Shown here piece by piece: positions 35,484-44,274 of a stretch of 64,000 bases of DNA. The notes beneath the pieces are model-generated. The model made no database searches. It saw nothing but the letters and a program-made list of their open reading frames with translations, and was not told the origin of the DNA. A program made the position numbers and the translations under genes. This DNA is from Barnesiella sp. An22. Lineage in GTDB: Bacteria; Bacteroidota; Bacteroidia; Bacteroidales; Barnesiellaceae. The stretch is from NCBI RefSeq assembly GCF_002159975.1, contig NZ_NFJR01000003.1:124001-188000 (forward strand). Reading direction: 5' to 3'. Each line of letters opens with the position of its first letter. Within the stretch, counting starts at the first letter, position 1.

Positions 35484-36394
35484 CGTTGCATCAGTTTCAT
35501 AAATACATCTTCAATCCCGGCCTGCACCGGCTCTACCGTCACCGCCTTGAACCCTCGCTGCCGCAACTGCCGCTCGAAGGCCTCGGCATCGAACCCCTCG
35601 GCCACCACCAGATGATGGCTCGCCCCGAAGGGATAGCACTCCTTCACCCCGTCGGCCCGGCGCGCCTCGAGCAGCAGCCCGTACATGTCGCTGCCCGAGA
35701 GGGCATAGAGCGGCTCGTCAAACTGTGCCACGATACCGGCCGGGGTGTCGATACCCAACAGATGCCCGTTGTCGCACAGGGCAATGCGGTCGCAACGGCA
35801 CGCCTCGTCCATGTAGGGGGTAGAGACCAGTATCGAGATACCCTGCCGCTTCAGGTTGAAAAGCATGTCCCAGAACTCCCCGCGCGACACGGCGTCGACC
35901 CCCGTGGTAGGTTCGTCGAGAAAGAGCACCGAGGGGCGGTGTATGAGGGCACAGCAGAGGGCCAGCTTCTGCTTCATTCCCCCCGACAGTTTCCCGGCCC
36001 GCCGTTTGCGGAAGGGCTCGATTTGTCGGTAGATGGGGGCTATCAGGTCGTAATTCGCTTCCACTTTCACGCCGAACAGGGCGGCGAAAAACTCGAGATT
36101 CTCGGCCACCGACAGGTCGGGATAGAGCGAAAAGCGCCCCGGCATATACCCCACCCGCTTGCGTATCTCGCGATATTGGGTCACGATGTCGAGCCCGTCG
36201 ACCGTCGCACGGCCCTCGTCGGGGTCGAGCAGCGTGGTGAGCAGGCGGAAGAGCGTAGTCTTGCCGGCACCGTCGGGCCCGATGAGACCGAACAGCTCGC
36301 CCCGCCACACCTCGAAGGTGATGTGGTCGACGGCCGTCAGGGTACCATACCGCTTGGTGAGCCCCGCTATCTCTATGGCATTGGGTGTAGTCAT
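35480..36394 (-). CDS. ABC exporter ATPase with canonical signature
   Basis: A 304-residue ABC ATPase with Walker A GPDGAGKTT, signature LSGGMKQK, Walker B VLFLDEPTTGVD, and a switch region STPYMDEACRCD in which Pro replaces the usual His. The C-terminal extension of about 70 residues (LSGSDMYGLLLEARRADGVK, GFDAEAFERQLRQRGF) is like that of drug and antibiotic exporters. It corresponds to the N-terminal half of YbhF, so the fused protein of E. coli is split into two here. Confidence 0.92.
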   Translation of the reverse strand: MTTPNAIEIAGLTKRYGTLTAVDHITFEVWRGELFGLIGPDGAGKTTLFRLLTTLLDPDEGRATVDGLDIVTQYREIRKRVGYMPGRFSLYPDLSVAENLEFFAALFGVKVEANYDLIAPIYRQIEPFRKRRAGKLSGGMKQKLALCCALIHRPSVLFLDEPTTGVDAVSRGEFWDMLFNLKRQGISILVSTPYMDEACRCDRIALCDNGHLLGIDTPAGIVAQFDEPLYALSGSDMYGLLLEARRADGVKECYPFGASHHLVVAEGFDAEAFERQLRQRGFKAVTVEPVQAGIEDVFMKLMQR

Positions 36395-36431
36395 CGCTGT
36401 GAGATTAAGGATATGAGATTAAGATAATGGA

Positions 36432-37325
36432 TTATTCGGGGAGACGCACCTCGCCATAAAGCCCGATTTTCAACCAGCCGTCGTTCTCGACCGCAATCTT
36501 CACGGCATAGACCAGATTGGCCCGGGTGTCGCGCGTCTGAATGGTCTTGGGGGTAAACTCGCTCTCCGAGGCTATCCAGGTGATGCGCCCGGGATATTCG
36601 CGCTGCTGGTCGTCGCCGAAGTCGGCCACCACCGTCACCTCCTGCCCCACCTTCAGACGGGCCAGTTGGTCCGAAGTGAAGTAGGCCCGCAGATAGAGGT
36701 GGCTCATGTCGGCCACCTTCATGAGCGGACGCCCGGCGGCGGCCAGTTCGCCCGCCTCGCCATACTTCACCAGCACCGACCCGTCGATGGGCGAAGCGAT
36801 GCGGCACTTGGCCAGACGGTCCTCGACCTGAGCTATCTGCAGATCGATGGCCGAGGCATTGGCATCGAGCGACGAGGTATTGTTCCTGAGACTGGAGAGC
36901 AGAGCCTCCAGCTGTCCGTTCAACACCCGTATCGAAGCGGTGATGTCGTCGAGCTGCTTCGTCGTAGCCGCCCCGTCTTTCAACAGGTTTTCGACCCGGC
37001 TGCGCTCCCGCTCCTGCTGGGCTATCTGGCTGCGCAGGGCCGCAACCTGCTTGGCGATGTCGGGCCGGTTGCTGTGAATCGAGGCCCGCTGCTGCTCGAG
37101 TTGCAGCTTCTGCAAATACAACTGCACGGTATCTATCGCCCCCACCTGACGACCGGCCGTGAGGGTGTCGCCCTCCTCGACGTCGAAATAGAGAATACGA
37201 CCCGTCGCTTCGGCCGAGACCACCACCTCGGTAGCCTCGAAAGTTCCCGTCGCATCGAAATCGTTGCGGTTGCCACACGAGACAAGGAGCAGCGCCAACG
37301 CGCTGTAAACTGCAATCTGTTTCAT
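36432..37325 (-). CDS. HlyD/membrane-fusion lipoprotein of the exporter
   Basis: A 297-residue adaptor with an N-terminal lipobox (LALLLVSCGN). A lipoyl/biotinyl-like region (VVVSAEATGRILYFDVEEGD), a long coiled-coil hairpin of about 110 residues, then KCRIASPIDGSVLVKYGEAGE and a C-terminal beta domain follow. It links the inner-membrane permeases to the TolC-like channel across the periplasm. The order TolC, adaptor, ATPases, permeases matches the cecR-ybhGFSR layout, with TolC added. Confidence 0.92.
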   Translation of the reverse strand: MKQIAVYSALALLLVSCGNRNDFDATGTFEATEVVVSAEATGRILYFDVEEGDTLTAGRQVGAIDTVQLYLQKLQLEQQRASIHSNRPDIAKQVAALRSQIAQQERERSRVENLLKDGAATTKQLDDITASIRVLNGQLEALLSSLRNNTSSLDANASAIDLQIAQVEDRLAKCRIASPIDGSVLVKYGEAGELAAAGRPLMKVADMSHLYLRAYFTSDQLARLKVGQEVTVVADFGDDQQREYPGRITWIASESEFTPKTIQTRDTRANLVYAVKIAVENDGWLKIGLYGEVRLPE

Positions 37326-37337
37326 CTTGTTCAGGAT

Positions 37338-38624
37338 TTATCGGTTTATCGTATGTTTCAGTTCATAAAGCGTCTTCAGCAGTTCGATTTCGCGCATGCT
37401 GCGGGCCATCGAGGCGTTGGCCTCGTCGGTAATCTTCAGCAGCAGGTCGTGGGTATCGATTACCCCGTTGCGCAGTTTCGACTCGGCCGCCTCGCGCACC
37501 GACCGCCGCAGGGCCACGATGCGGTCGTCGTCGGCCAGAGCCCGGCGCAGGCGGGCCACGTTGCCATTCTCCTGCGTACTCTGCAACCGGGTATTAAAGA
37601 GGAATATGTCGCGTTGCACCTCGACCTGCAGACGTGAGTTGCGCAACTTGTCGAGGTTGTTCTTCTGGGTATAGTAGGCCCCGAAGTTCCACGAGAGCTT
37701 CACCCCCAGCAGGGCGTTCCAGCTCCAGTTGTCGTTCATCATGCCCTGCATGAAGTCGAGCCCGGGGTAGCCGTAATAGCCTTGGGCAAAGAGTCCCAAT
37801 CGGGGCATCGAAGCCGACTTCACCAGCCGCTCCTGAGCCGCAAGCCGGTCTATCCGGGCGGCAAACAGCGAGAGTTCGGGCCGCTCGTTACCCCCCATCG
37901 GCGGCTCCACGACGGCAGGCCGCAACAACGTGCGGTCGCCCAATGCCTCGCCGATAAAGAGCCCCAGCATGTTGCGGTAGCTCTCGCGCGACGCCTCGAA
38001 CTGCCCCAACTGCTGCCCCACCGTGAGCAGCTCGGCCTCGAGCACATCGGCATCGCTCTGCATGGCCACGCCGTTGCGCTGCAACGCCTCGACCTTGGCC
38101 AGGTTGCTGCGCAGCAAATCCTGCGTGAGGCGGGTCTGGGCAATACGCTCGTCGAGCAGCAGGATACCGAAATAGAGTTCGTCGATACGACCCTCGAGCG
38201 TATACATCTCGACATCGGCCGTCGAGCGCTGTTCGGCCGCTTCGGCCCGCGCCATACTGCGGTCGGCGGCCGACTTGCCGCCGTCCCAGATAGTCTGGTT
38301 CAGCTCCAGCCCCACCTTGTACTGGTCTTTCTGCAAGCCGGGCATCTCCAGCCCCTGCCGGGCCAGCATGCCAGTAAGCACATCGGGGAAGGTGGGCACA
38401 TCGGTCTGCCAGGTAGCCTGGGCCGAGAGAGCCACCTGCGGAATCCAGGCCCGGGCGGCATTGGAGAGGTTGTACGACTCGGTCTGGCGTATCAAATCGT
38501 ATTGCCGTATCTCGGGATAGTGCTCCCGCGCCATCTGCCGGCAATCGTCGAGCGTAAGTTGGGCCTGAGCCCCCACGAGGCCGCACCACAGCCCCAGGCA
38601 TAAAACAACGACACGTTTCTTCAT
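37338..38624 (-). CDS. TolC family outer membrane channel
   Basis: A 428-residue protein with signal peptide (cut after AQAQ), then two long helical repeats as in TolC (LTLDDCRQMAREHYPEIRQY at the start of repeat one; NVARLRRALADDDRIVALRR in repeat two). It supplies the outer-membrane exit duct for the exporter. It starts 4 bases after the TetR stop and ends 12 before the adaptor start. Confidence 0.92.
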   Translation of the reverse strand: MKKRVVVLCLGLWCGLVGAQAQLTLDDCRQMAREHYPEIRQYDLIRQTESYNLSNAARAWIPQVALSAQATWQTDVPTFPDVLTGMLARQGLEMPGLQKDQYKVGLELNQTIWDGGKSAADRSMARAEAAEQRSTADVEMYTLEGRIDELYFGILLLDERIAQTRLTQDLLRSNLAKVEALQRNGVAMQSDADVLEAELLTVGQQLGQFEASRESYRNMLGLFIGEALGDRTLLRPAVVEPPMGGNERPELSLFAARIDRLAAQERLVKSASMPRLGLFAQGYYGYPGLDFMQGMMNDNWSWNALLGVKLSWNFGAYYTQKNNLDKLRNSRLQVEVQRDIFLFNTRLQSTQENGNVARLRRALADDDRIVALRRSVREAAESKLRNGVIDTHDLLLKITDEANASMARSMREIELLKTLYELKHTINR

Positions 38625-38628
38625 GGCT

Positions 38629-39249
38629 CTATTTTTTTATTCGACGCATAATTACTTCTATATTCTCGGCCTTGCGCATCTCGAAAAACTGGCTTCGGTC
38701 GGCGGCGACAGGGCCGAATACGGGTTCGATCAAGGGATAGGCGACAAAGGGGAAGACGTTGAGACAAACAATGTCGAGCAACAGATGGCGCACATCGATG
38801 GCCACGACCTCGCCCCGCCCGACCAGCACGTCCATCTCCCGCTGCAGTTGCTGCATGAGCCCGTCGGCTATGCGCGAGATATTCTCGCGCATCACTTCAT
38901 ATCGCTCGGGACGCGAGAAGACCTCGTTCACGATGAACCGGGGCAAATCGGGATTCTCCATGAGAAAATCGAAATGACTGCCTATCCCCCTCTTCAACCG
39001 CTCCAGCACCGGGAGGTCGGGCGTGCCAAAAGAGGCAAGTACCGACCGCCCCATCAGGCTCAGCTTGTCGGTGAGAATGCGGTCGAAAAGCTGCTCCTTG
39101 GTTCTGAAATAGTAGTGGAGCATGGCATGCGTCACCCCGGCTGCCCGGGCTATCGACGCCGTCTTGGCTCCGTCGAATCCCTTGAGCATGAACTCCTGCT
39201 CCGCGGCCCGTAGTATCTCACCCTCAGTATCTTTTGGTTTCATTCCCAT
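38629..39249 (-). CDS. TetR family regulator of the exporter operon
   Basis: A 206-residue regulator. Its N-terminal helix-turn-helix is clear: ILRAAEQEFMLKGFDGAKTA, SIARAAGVTHAMLHYYFRTKEQLFDRIL. The C-terminal ligand-binding part is helical and unlike any I can name. Two overlapping operators lie at 39263-39292, over the predicted transcription start, so it likely represses its own operon and is released by a substrate of the exporter. The start could be the Met at 39249 or 39243; both are after the operators. Confidence 0.92.
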   Translation of the reverse strand: MGMKPKDTEGEILRAAEQEFMLKGFDGAKTASIARAAGVTHAMLHYYFRTKEQLFDRILTDKLSLMGRSVLASFGTPDLPVLERLKRGIGSHFDFLMENPDLPRFIVNEVFSRPERYEVMRENISRIADGLMQQLQREMDVLVGRGEVVAIDVRHLLLDIVCLNVFPFVAYPLIEPVFGPVAADRSQFFEMRKAENIEVIMRRIKK

Positions 39250-39262
39250 ACAAACAAAACGG

Positions 39263-39292
39263 TTTAACAAAATCGTCTAACAAAATTGTTAG
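39263..39292 (-). promoter_or_regulatory. Tandem TetR operators
   Basis: CTAACAAAATTGTTAG at 39277-39292 is a palindrome with 7 bp arms. A second, less perfect copy (TTTAACAAAATCGTCTAA) overlaps it at 39263-39280. They lie just before the TetR gene and over the predicted transcription start. Confidence 0.65.
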
Positions 39293-39294
39293 TT

Positions 39295-39302
39295 CAAATA
39301 TA
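39295..39302 (-). promoter_or_regulatory. Candidate -7 box of the exporter operon
   Basis: Minus strand TATATTTG fits the -7 consensus; no clear -33 box. A start 7 bases downstream would fall inside the operator. Confidence 0.45.
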
Positions 39303-39769
39303 CACATATTCCCATATAAATATCCTACGACCTCTTTCTTTTTTATTTTTTTAAGAATATTTACTGAACACCCCTGAACCGGATAGAAATGAAAAATAAC
39401 CGAACGTATAGTTTTGAATCATTAAAACACAATTCTTTATCAACAAAAGAATAACAGGCGGCAAAGTGCCCAATAGCCTACACGCCCCAAATAGCCTGAA
39501 CAATAGTTTTTAATCGGTTAAACAGTAATTTATACTTTTTTATAGTTTCAAATAATTACAAAATAAAATATTTTTCCTTACTTTATAACGAAAATAATAT
39601 AAAAATACAATAATACACTTAAAAAACATCAGAAAACACACCGATATACTTAAATTCTATTCTTTCTGTATACAACATGTTGACCCTTTATTTACGCTAA
39701 AACTCCGTTTGACGGAAAAAGCAATAAGTTAAAACTAACTGTTATTACAAACCATAAATTCAATTTATT
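39303..39769. other. AT-rich spacer with degenerate direct repeats
   Basis: 467 bases of AT-rich DNA without a gene. A loose unit of about 33 bases beginning ATAGTTT recurs at about 39407, 39503 and 39541, and AATAGCCT occurs twice near 39470 and 39490. TAGTTTTG at 39409-39416 fits a -7 box but is far from the gene at 39770. The true promoter of that gene was not found. Confidence 0.5.
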
Positions 39770-42700
39770 ATGAAATGCTCATTTCTTATGGCATGCACCC
39801 TGTTCCTGATGGCGGGCACGGAACTGCGGGCACAGACCGGTGAGCCAATAGTACTCTCTTATGGAGATGATGTTTCCCGCATCGAGATTGATCACAATGG
39901 CTACAAGTTGGGGAGTAATGCTGAATTGGTTCCCTATACCGGCGCCTATGTTCTTACCGGTTCTACCGGTGCAGATGCACTGAGCATCAGCAATGGTAGT
40001 GGTGAGAAACATACTTTCGACATTACTTTCCGCGACCTGACCATACAGGCCGGAGAATGGGAAGGTGCTGTTGCTATTTCAAGTTCATCGTCCACAGATA
40101 CCATTGTCCTGAACCTCTATTCTTCGGGTACAAGTCGTGTATGTGCAGGCAATCATACGGCGTTGAAAGCAGTAGGAAACGAAAACGCACCCCTAATCAT
40201 CAACCTTTCCGTACTGGATGGTACTTTGACTCTGGAAAACCAGCACACAGCCTCTGGCGGCTTTGCTTGGAGTTCGGACCACAATACCACCTTCAACCTT
40301 GTCAATACGTTAACGACAGATGGTGCATCGAGTTTCACGAACAGTCCGCAGGGCAGTGTAACGCTAATGCCTGGCTATCAATATGTTTCCAACAATGACG
40401 GCACGCATCAGAGAATACTGAACGATGAATCGGTTACGGAGGAGTGCACTTATCGTTATGAGCCGGTAGAAGGAGCCGATCAACATCGGAAAGTCTGTAT
40501 TCATTGCGGGTATCAAACCGAACCGGAACCCTGCGTACCGTCAGGTAAATGGATAGCAATCGATGAGCAATACCATGGCAAGGTTTGTTCTGTTTGCGGA
40601 CAGATGGTATCATTGGAACCTCATGCCGACCTTGACAATGACCACCGATGCGATTATTGCGGCTGGGTCATCCCTGCCGAACCGAACCAGCAGGGAAATG
40701 TTTACCAAATCAGCAACGTAGCGGAGCTTTACTGGTTTGCCGCATTGGTCAACGGCTCCTTGACAACTGTGCCGCAAAACCCGGAAGCGGATGCCGCACT
40801 CACAGCCGACATCGTCATCAATGAAAATGTGCTCACGTCAGATGGAGGACTTGTGGAAGAGACCGACGGTTTAATGGCATGGACACCCATAGGAAGTGCA
40901 TCGATACCGTTCGAGGGCTCATTCGACGGACAAGAGAATACCATCACCGGCCTGTACATCAATCAATCGTCGGCCGATACGCAGGGATTGTTCGGATACA
41001 TTGATTACAATGGCAACGTAAACCGTACAAAAGTAACCGGAAGCTATATACACGGACAGAATGGTGTCGGTGGCATAACAGGAATAAATTACGGCACCAT
41101 TACCAACTGTTCCTATTCAGGCACCGTAATCGGCAATGATTTTCCATTAGGTGGCGTTTCCGGAGAAAACAGAGGTACGGTGAGCGGTTGCTATGCTACG
41201 GGCAAGGTGCATGCTACCGGGGTTGACCCGTATGTAGGCGGAGTGGTAGGCGACAATTATGGCACCATCTCTTCGTGTTACAGCACGGCATCGCTTTCTG
41301 CCGATAACCCCGATATTAGAGGCGGAGTAGCTTCATACAATGAAGATGGTCACATTACCGACAGCTATTATTTGCAGGGCAGTGCAGACCAGGGTGTGGA
41401 TGAGAATACGGGAACGGTTATAAATGTGGAATCGCGCACAGCGGAACAATTTGCCAACGGCGAGGTAACCTGGCTGCTCAACGGACAGTCTGATGAAAAT
41501 CCCGTCTGGTTCCAGACCTTGGGGACGGATTCATTGCCCGTATGGGACAATACACACGAAACGGTATATGCCACGGGAAATTGTCCGGGGAGTACAACCT
41601 ACAATAACCAGGGACCGTCACAAGTAGGTGAACATGCCGATAACAACGGCGACCACAAATGCGATTATTGTGGCCTTATCTTTTTGGCCGAACCGAACCA
41701 GCTGGAAAATGTTTATCAAATCAGCAACATAGCGGAACTTTACTGGTTTGCCGCATTGGTCAACGGCACCTTGACGACCGTGCCGCAAAACCCGGAAGCA
41801 AATGCCGTACTTACAGCCGACATCGTCATCAATGAAAATATGCTCACGGCAGACGGAGAGCTTGTGGAAGAAACCGACGGTTTAACGGCATGGACACCCA
41901 TAGGAGGTGAATCGGCATCGTTCAAGGGCACATTCGACGGGCAAGGGAATACCATCACCGGCCTGTACATCAATCAACCGTCAGCCGATATGCAGGGATT
42001 GTTCGGGCACATTGGTTCCGATGGCAACGTAAGCCGGACAGAAGTGACCGGCAGCTATATACATGGACAGAATGGTGTCGGTGGCATAACAGGAACAAAT
42101 TCAGGTACCATCACCGCCTGCTCCTATTCAGGCACCATTGTCGGTGAGAATTATTCGTTGGGTGGTGTTGTCGGAGAAAACGACGGTACGGTGAACTATT
42201 GCTATGCTACGGGCAAGGTTCATGCCACCGGGTCCGACTCGTACGTAGGCGGAGTGGTGGGCAACAATTACGGCTCCATCTCTTCATGTTACAGCACGGC
42301 ATTGCTTTCTGCCGATTACGACTTCGGGGCCATAGGCGGAGTAACTTCATATAATGGTGGACTCATTGCCGATAGCTATTATTTGCAGGGCAGTGCAGAC
42401 CAGGGAGTGGATGAGGATTATGGAATGGTTGAAAATATGGAATCGCGCACAGCAGAACAGTTTGCCAGCGGCGAGGTAGCCTGGCTGTTGCAACATGCCA
42501 TAACCGACGATACGCAGATGTGGGGCCAGGATTTGCCTGCCGATACTTTGCCGGAGCTTCTGTCCGAACACAGGGTCTATGCCGCATTATTCATCCACGA
42601 GTCCACAGGCCTGCAAATGATAGACAAATACGGTAACCTGAATTTACAAATACCATTGCCAACAGCCGAAGAGCTGGGGGCCAATAGCGAAGTGTCATTC

Positions 42701-44047
42701 ACCGATACGCTCGGCAATCCGCTGACGGAGCCCATAACACTTCTCTCCGATACGGTGATTCTTGTAGATTGCCAATTGTTCTCAATTACGGTAAGCGAGG
42801 ATATCCGTCATGGAGAGCTATCCATACCCTACGACTCCTGTAATGCCGGGACCGAAGTGGAGGTATCGGTATCTCCGGACTATGGCTACGAAGCTCTTCG
42901 CCTCTATGTAAATACGGATGACGGACAGAGATTCGAGTATGAGGATTTCAGCTTTACCATGCCGCCTGCCAATGTCATTCTGTCTGCCGACTTTATCCCC
43001 TATCTGGAATATGCTGCATACACAATCAGTAACGAGGACAACGGTTACAATGTCGTACTGATGTGGGATTATTATGCATCGGACTACCATACCGAAATTT
43101 ACAGAGACGGCACACTTGTGCATACGACTGCCGTCAATGAAATTTCGTGGCAAGACCAGATTTCCGAGAACGGTATCTACACCTATACGCTTTATATTGT
43201 GGATGAGGAAGGTTTGCGCAGCAGAGGAACTTTATTGACGGTATATGCCTATCCAAGCACCTCAATGGGAACAAGCGGGACACAAACCATTGATTTGGGC
43301 AACGATCCACTGATAGTTTCCGATGACGGTGGCCAGGACGGAAATTACTCCAATGATGTAGAGGCTACTGCGGTAATTACAGCCCAGAAAGATTGCCGCA
43401 TTTACCTGACCGGTAACTACAACGTGGAACTCGAATATGACTACTTGTATATCCATGACAGTAACAACAGCCTTTTGGGCAACTATAACGGCATGGGAAC
43501 GATAGAACCGGCTTTGCTTTCCTCTGGCAATACGCTCTCTGTCCGGTTTACATCAGATGGAAGCGAAAACTATCCGGGCTTTGCACTGTATGTGGAAACG
43601 GTCTATCCGGTTACCATCGACGCAATCGAAAACGGTACAGTTGCGGCTGACACGACGTGGGCAAGAGCCGGTGAAGTGGTTACGCTGACACCGGTCCCGG
43701 ACGGACTATACGCTTATGAGGAAGGCACACTCCAGGTGTTCAAGGCCGATGACCCGACTGTAGAAGTGACCGTGAATGCAGACGGTAGCTTCACCATGCC
43801 GGCATTCAAAATAAGGGTAACAGCTGCTTTCAAATCGACCTCAGACTTGTCAATACCTGAAAACGACAGGCTACGGGTATTCGGGTCTGACAATATGCTG
43901 CATATCATGGGTACAACGGCAGAAGTAAATGTCTACAACATGAGCGGTGTATTGGTTTACAAGGGTAAGGATCGCACCATTTACCTGCCGGCAGGTGTCT
44001 ATATTGTTCAGGCCGGAGGAGAGGTGAAAAAAGCTGTCGTAAGATAA
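39770..44047 (+). CDS. Large secreted surface protein with GLUG repeats, CUB-like domain and C-terminal sorting domain
   Basis: A 1425-residue protein with a signal peptide (MKCSFLMACTLFLMAGTELR, cut after AQT). CxxC zinc-knuckle-like pairs occur at about 240-305 (CIHCGYQ, CSVCGQ, CDYCGW). Two blocks of about 285 residues repeat almost intact, each with GLUG-type strands (GVGGITGxNxGTITxCSYSG, YATGKVHATG). A later CUB-like region (about 1170-1285, DGNYSNDVEATAVITAQKDC, YDYLYIHDSNNS) precedes a C-terminal sorting domain (VYNMSGVLVYKGKDRTIYLP). Such proteins are adhesins or matrix proteins; the ligand is unknown. Its lower GC and loose codon use suggest recent gain. Confidence 0.88.
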   Translation: MKCSFLMACTLFLMAGTELRAQTGEPIVLSYGDDVSRIEIDHNGYKLGSNAELVPYTGAYVLTGSTGADALSISNGSGEKHTFDITFRDLTIQAGEWEGAVAISSSSSTDTIVLNLYSSGTSRVCAGNHTALKAVGNENAPLIINLSVLDGTLTLENQHTASGGFAWSSDHNTTFNLVNTLTTDGASSFTNSPQGSVTLMPGYQYVSNNDGTHQRILNDESVTEECTYRYEPVEGADQHRKVCIHCGYQTEPEPCVPSGKWIAIDEQYHGKVCSVCGQMVSLEPHADLDNDHRCDYCGWVIPAEPNQQGNVYQISNVAELYWFAALVNGSLTTVPQNPEADAALTADIVINENVLTSDGGLVEETDGLMAWTPIGSASIPFEGSFDGQENTITGLYINQSSADTQGLFGYIDYNGNVNRTKVTGSYIHGQNGVGGITGINYGTITNCSYSGTVIGNDFPLGGVSGENRGTVSGCYATGKVHATGVDPYVGGVVGDNYGTISSCYSTASLSADNPDIRGGVASYNEDGHITDSYYLQGSADQGVDENTGTVINVESRTAEQFANGEVTWLLNGQSDENPVWFQTLGTDSLPVWDNTHETVYATGNCPGSTTYNNQGPSQVGEHADNNGDHKCDYCGLIFLAEPNQLENVYQISNIAELYWFAALVNGTLTTVPQNPEANAVLTADIVINENMLTADGELVEETDGLTAWTPIGGESASFKGTFDGQGNTITGLYINQPSADMQGLFGHIGSDGNVSRTEVTGSYIHGQNGVGGITGTNSGTITACSYSGTIVGENYSLGGVVGENDGTVNYCYATGKVHATGSDSYVGGVVGNNYGSISSCYSTALLSADYDFGAIGGVTSYNGGLIADSYYLQGSADQGVDEDYGMVENMESRTAEQFASGEVAWLLQHAITDDTQMWGQDLPADTLPELLSEHRVYAALFIHESTGLQMIDKYGNLNLQIPLPTAEELGANSEVSFTDTLGNPLTEPITLLSDTVILVDCQLFSITVSEDIRHGELSIPYDSCNAGTEVEVSVSPDYGYEALRLYVNTDDGQRFEYEDFSFTMPPANVILSADFIPYLEYAAYTISNEDNGYNVVLMWDYYASDYHTEIYRDGTLVHTTAVNEISWQDQISENGIYTYTLYIVDEEGLRSRGTLLTVYAYPSTSMGTSGTQTIDLGNDPLIVSDDGGQDGNYSNDVEATAVITAQKDCRIYLTGNYNVELEYDYLYIHDSNNSLLGNYNGMGTIEPALLSSGNTLSVRFTSDGSENYPGFALYVETVYPVTIDAIENGTVAADTTWARAGEVVTLTPVPDGLYAYEEGTLQVFKADDPTVEVTVNADGSFTMPAFKIRVTAAFKSTSDLSIPENDRLRVFGSDNMLHIMGTTAEVNVYNMSGVLVYKGKDRTIYLPAGVYIVQAGGEVKKAVVR
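40616..41485 (+). repeat. Long internal repeat, copy 1
   Basis: About 870 bases encoding the block from the CDYCG motif through GLUG strands to GEVTWLLNG. Copy 2 begins about 1010 bases later. Confidence 0.85.
41627..42492 (+). repeat. Long internal repeat, copy 2
   Basis: About 866 bases, highly similar to copy 1 at base and residue level. The two differ at scattered positions and by a few residues, so it is an old but maintained duplication. Confidence 0.85.
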
Positions 44048-44098
44048 AAACAGGATAAGCCGAACATGTAATGGAAAAATAAAAACAGGTATGAAATG

Positions 44099-44135
44099 TC
44101 GGGGCGGAGAGATTGACTTTCCGCCCCGATTGTTT
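44099..44135 (+). terminator. Terminator of the surface protein gene
   Basis: TCGGGGCGGA and TCCGCCCCGA form a 10 bp perfect stem with an 11-base loop, then TTGTTT. Confidence 0.75.
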
Positions 44136-44204
44136 AGGAACATTCCGAGCAAATAGGACAAAACCAACCGGATATATTCGGCAAATATCTCTGTTCGACA
44201 ACCG

Positions 44205-44247
44205 CACAAAAGCAGTCGAGACCGCCCCGGATACCGGAGCGGCCTCG
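44205..44247 (-). terminator. Terminator of the saccharopine-dehydrogenase-family gene
   Basis: Stem of CGAG-CCGC and GCGG-CTCG with one mismatch and an inner CCGG/CCGG pair; on the minus strand CTGCTTTTGTG follows. Confidence 0.6.
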
Positions 44248-44274
44248 ATACTGAATATCAATCAACTATACGGT

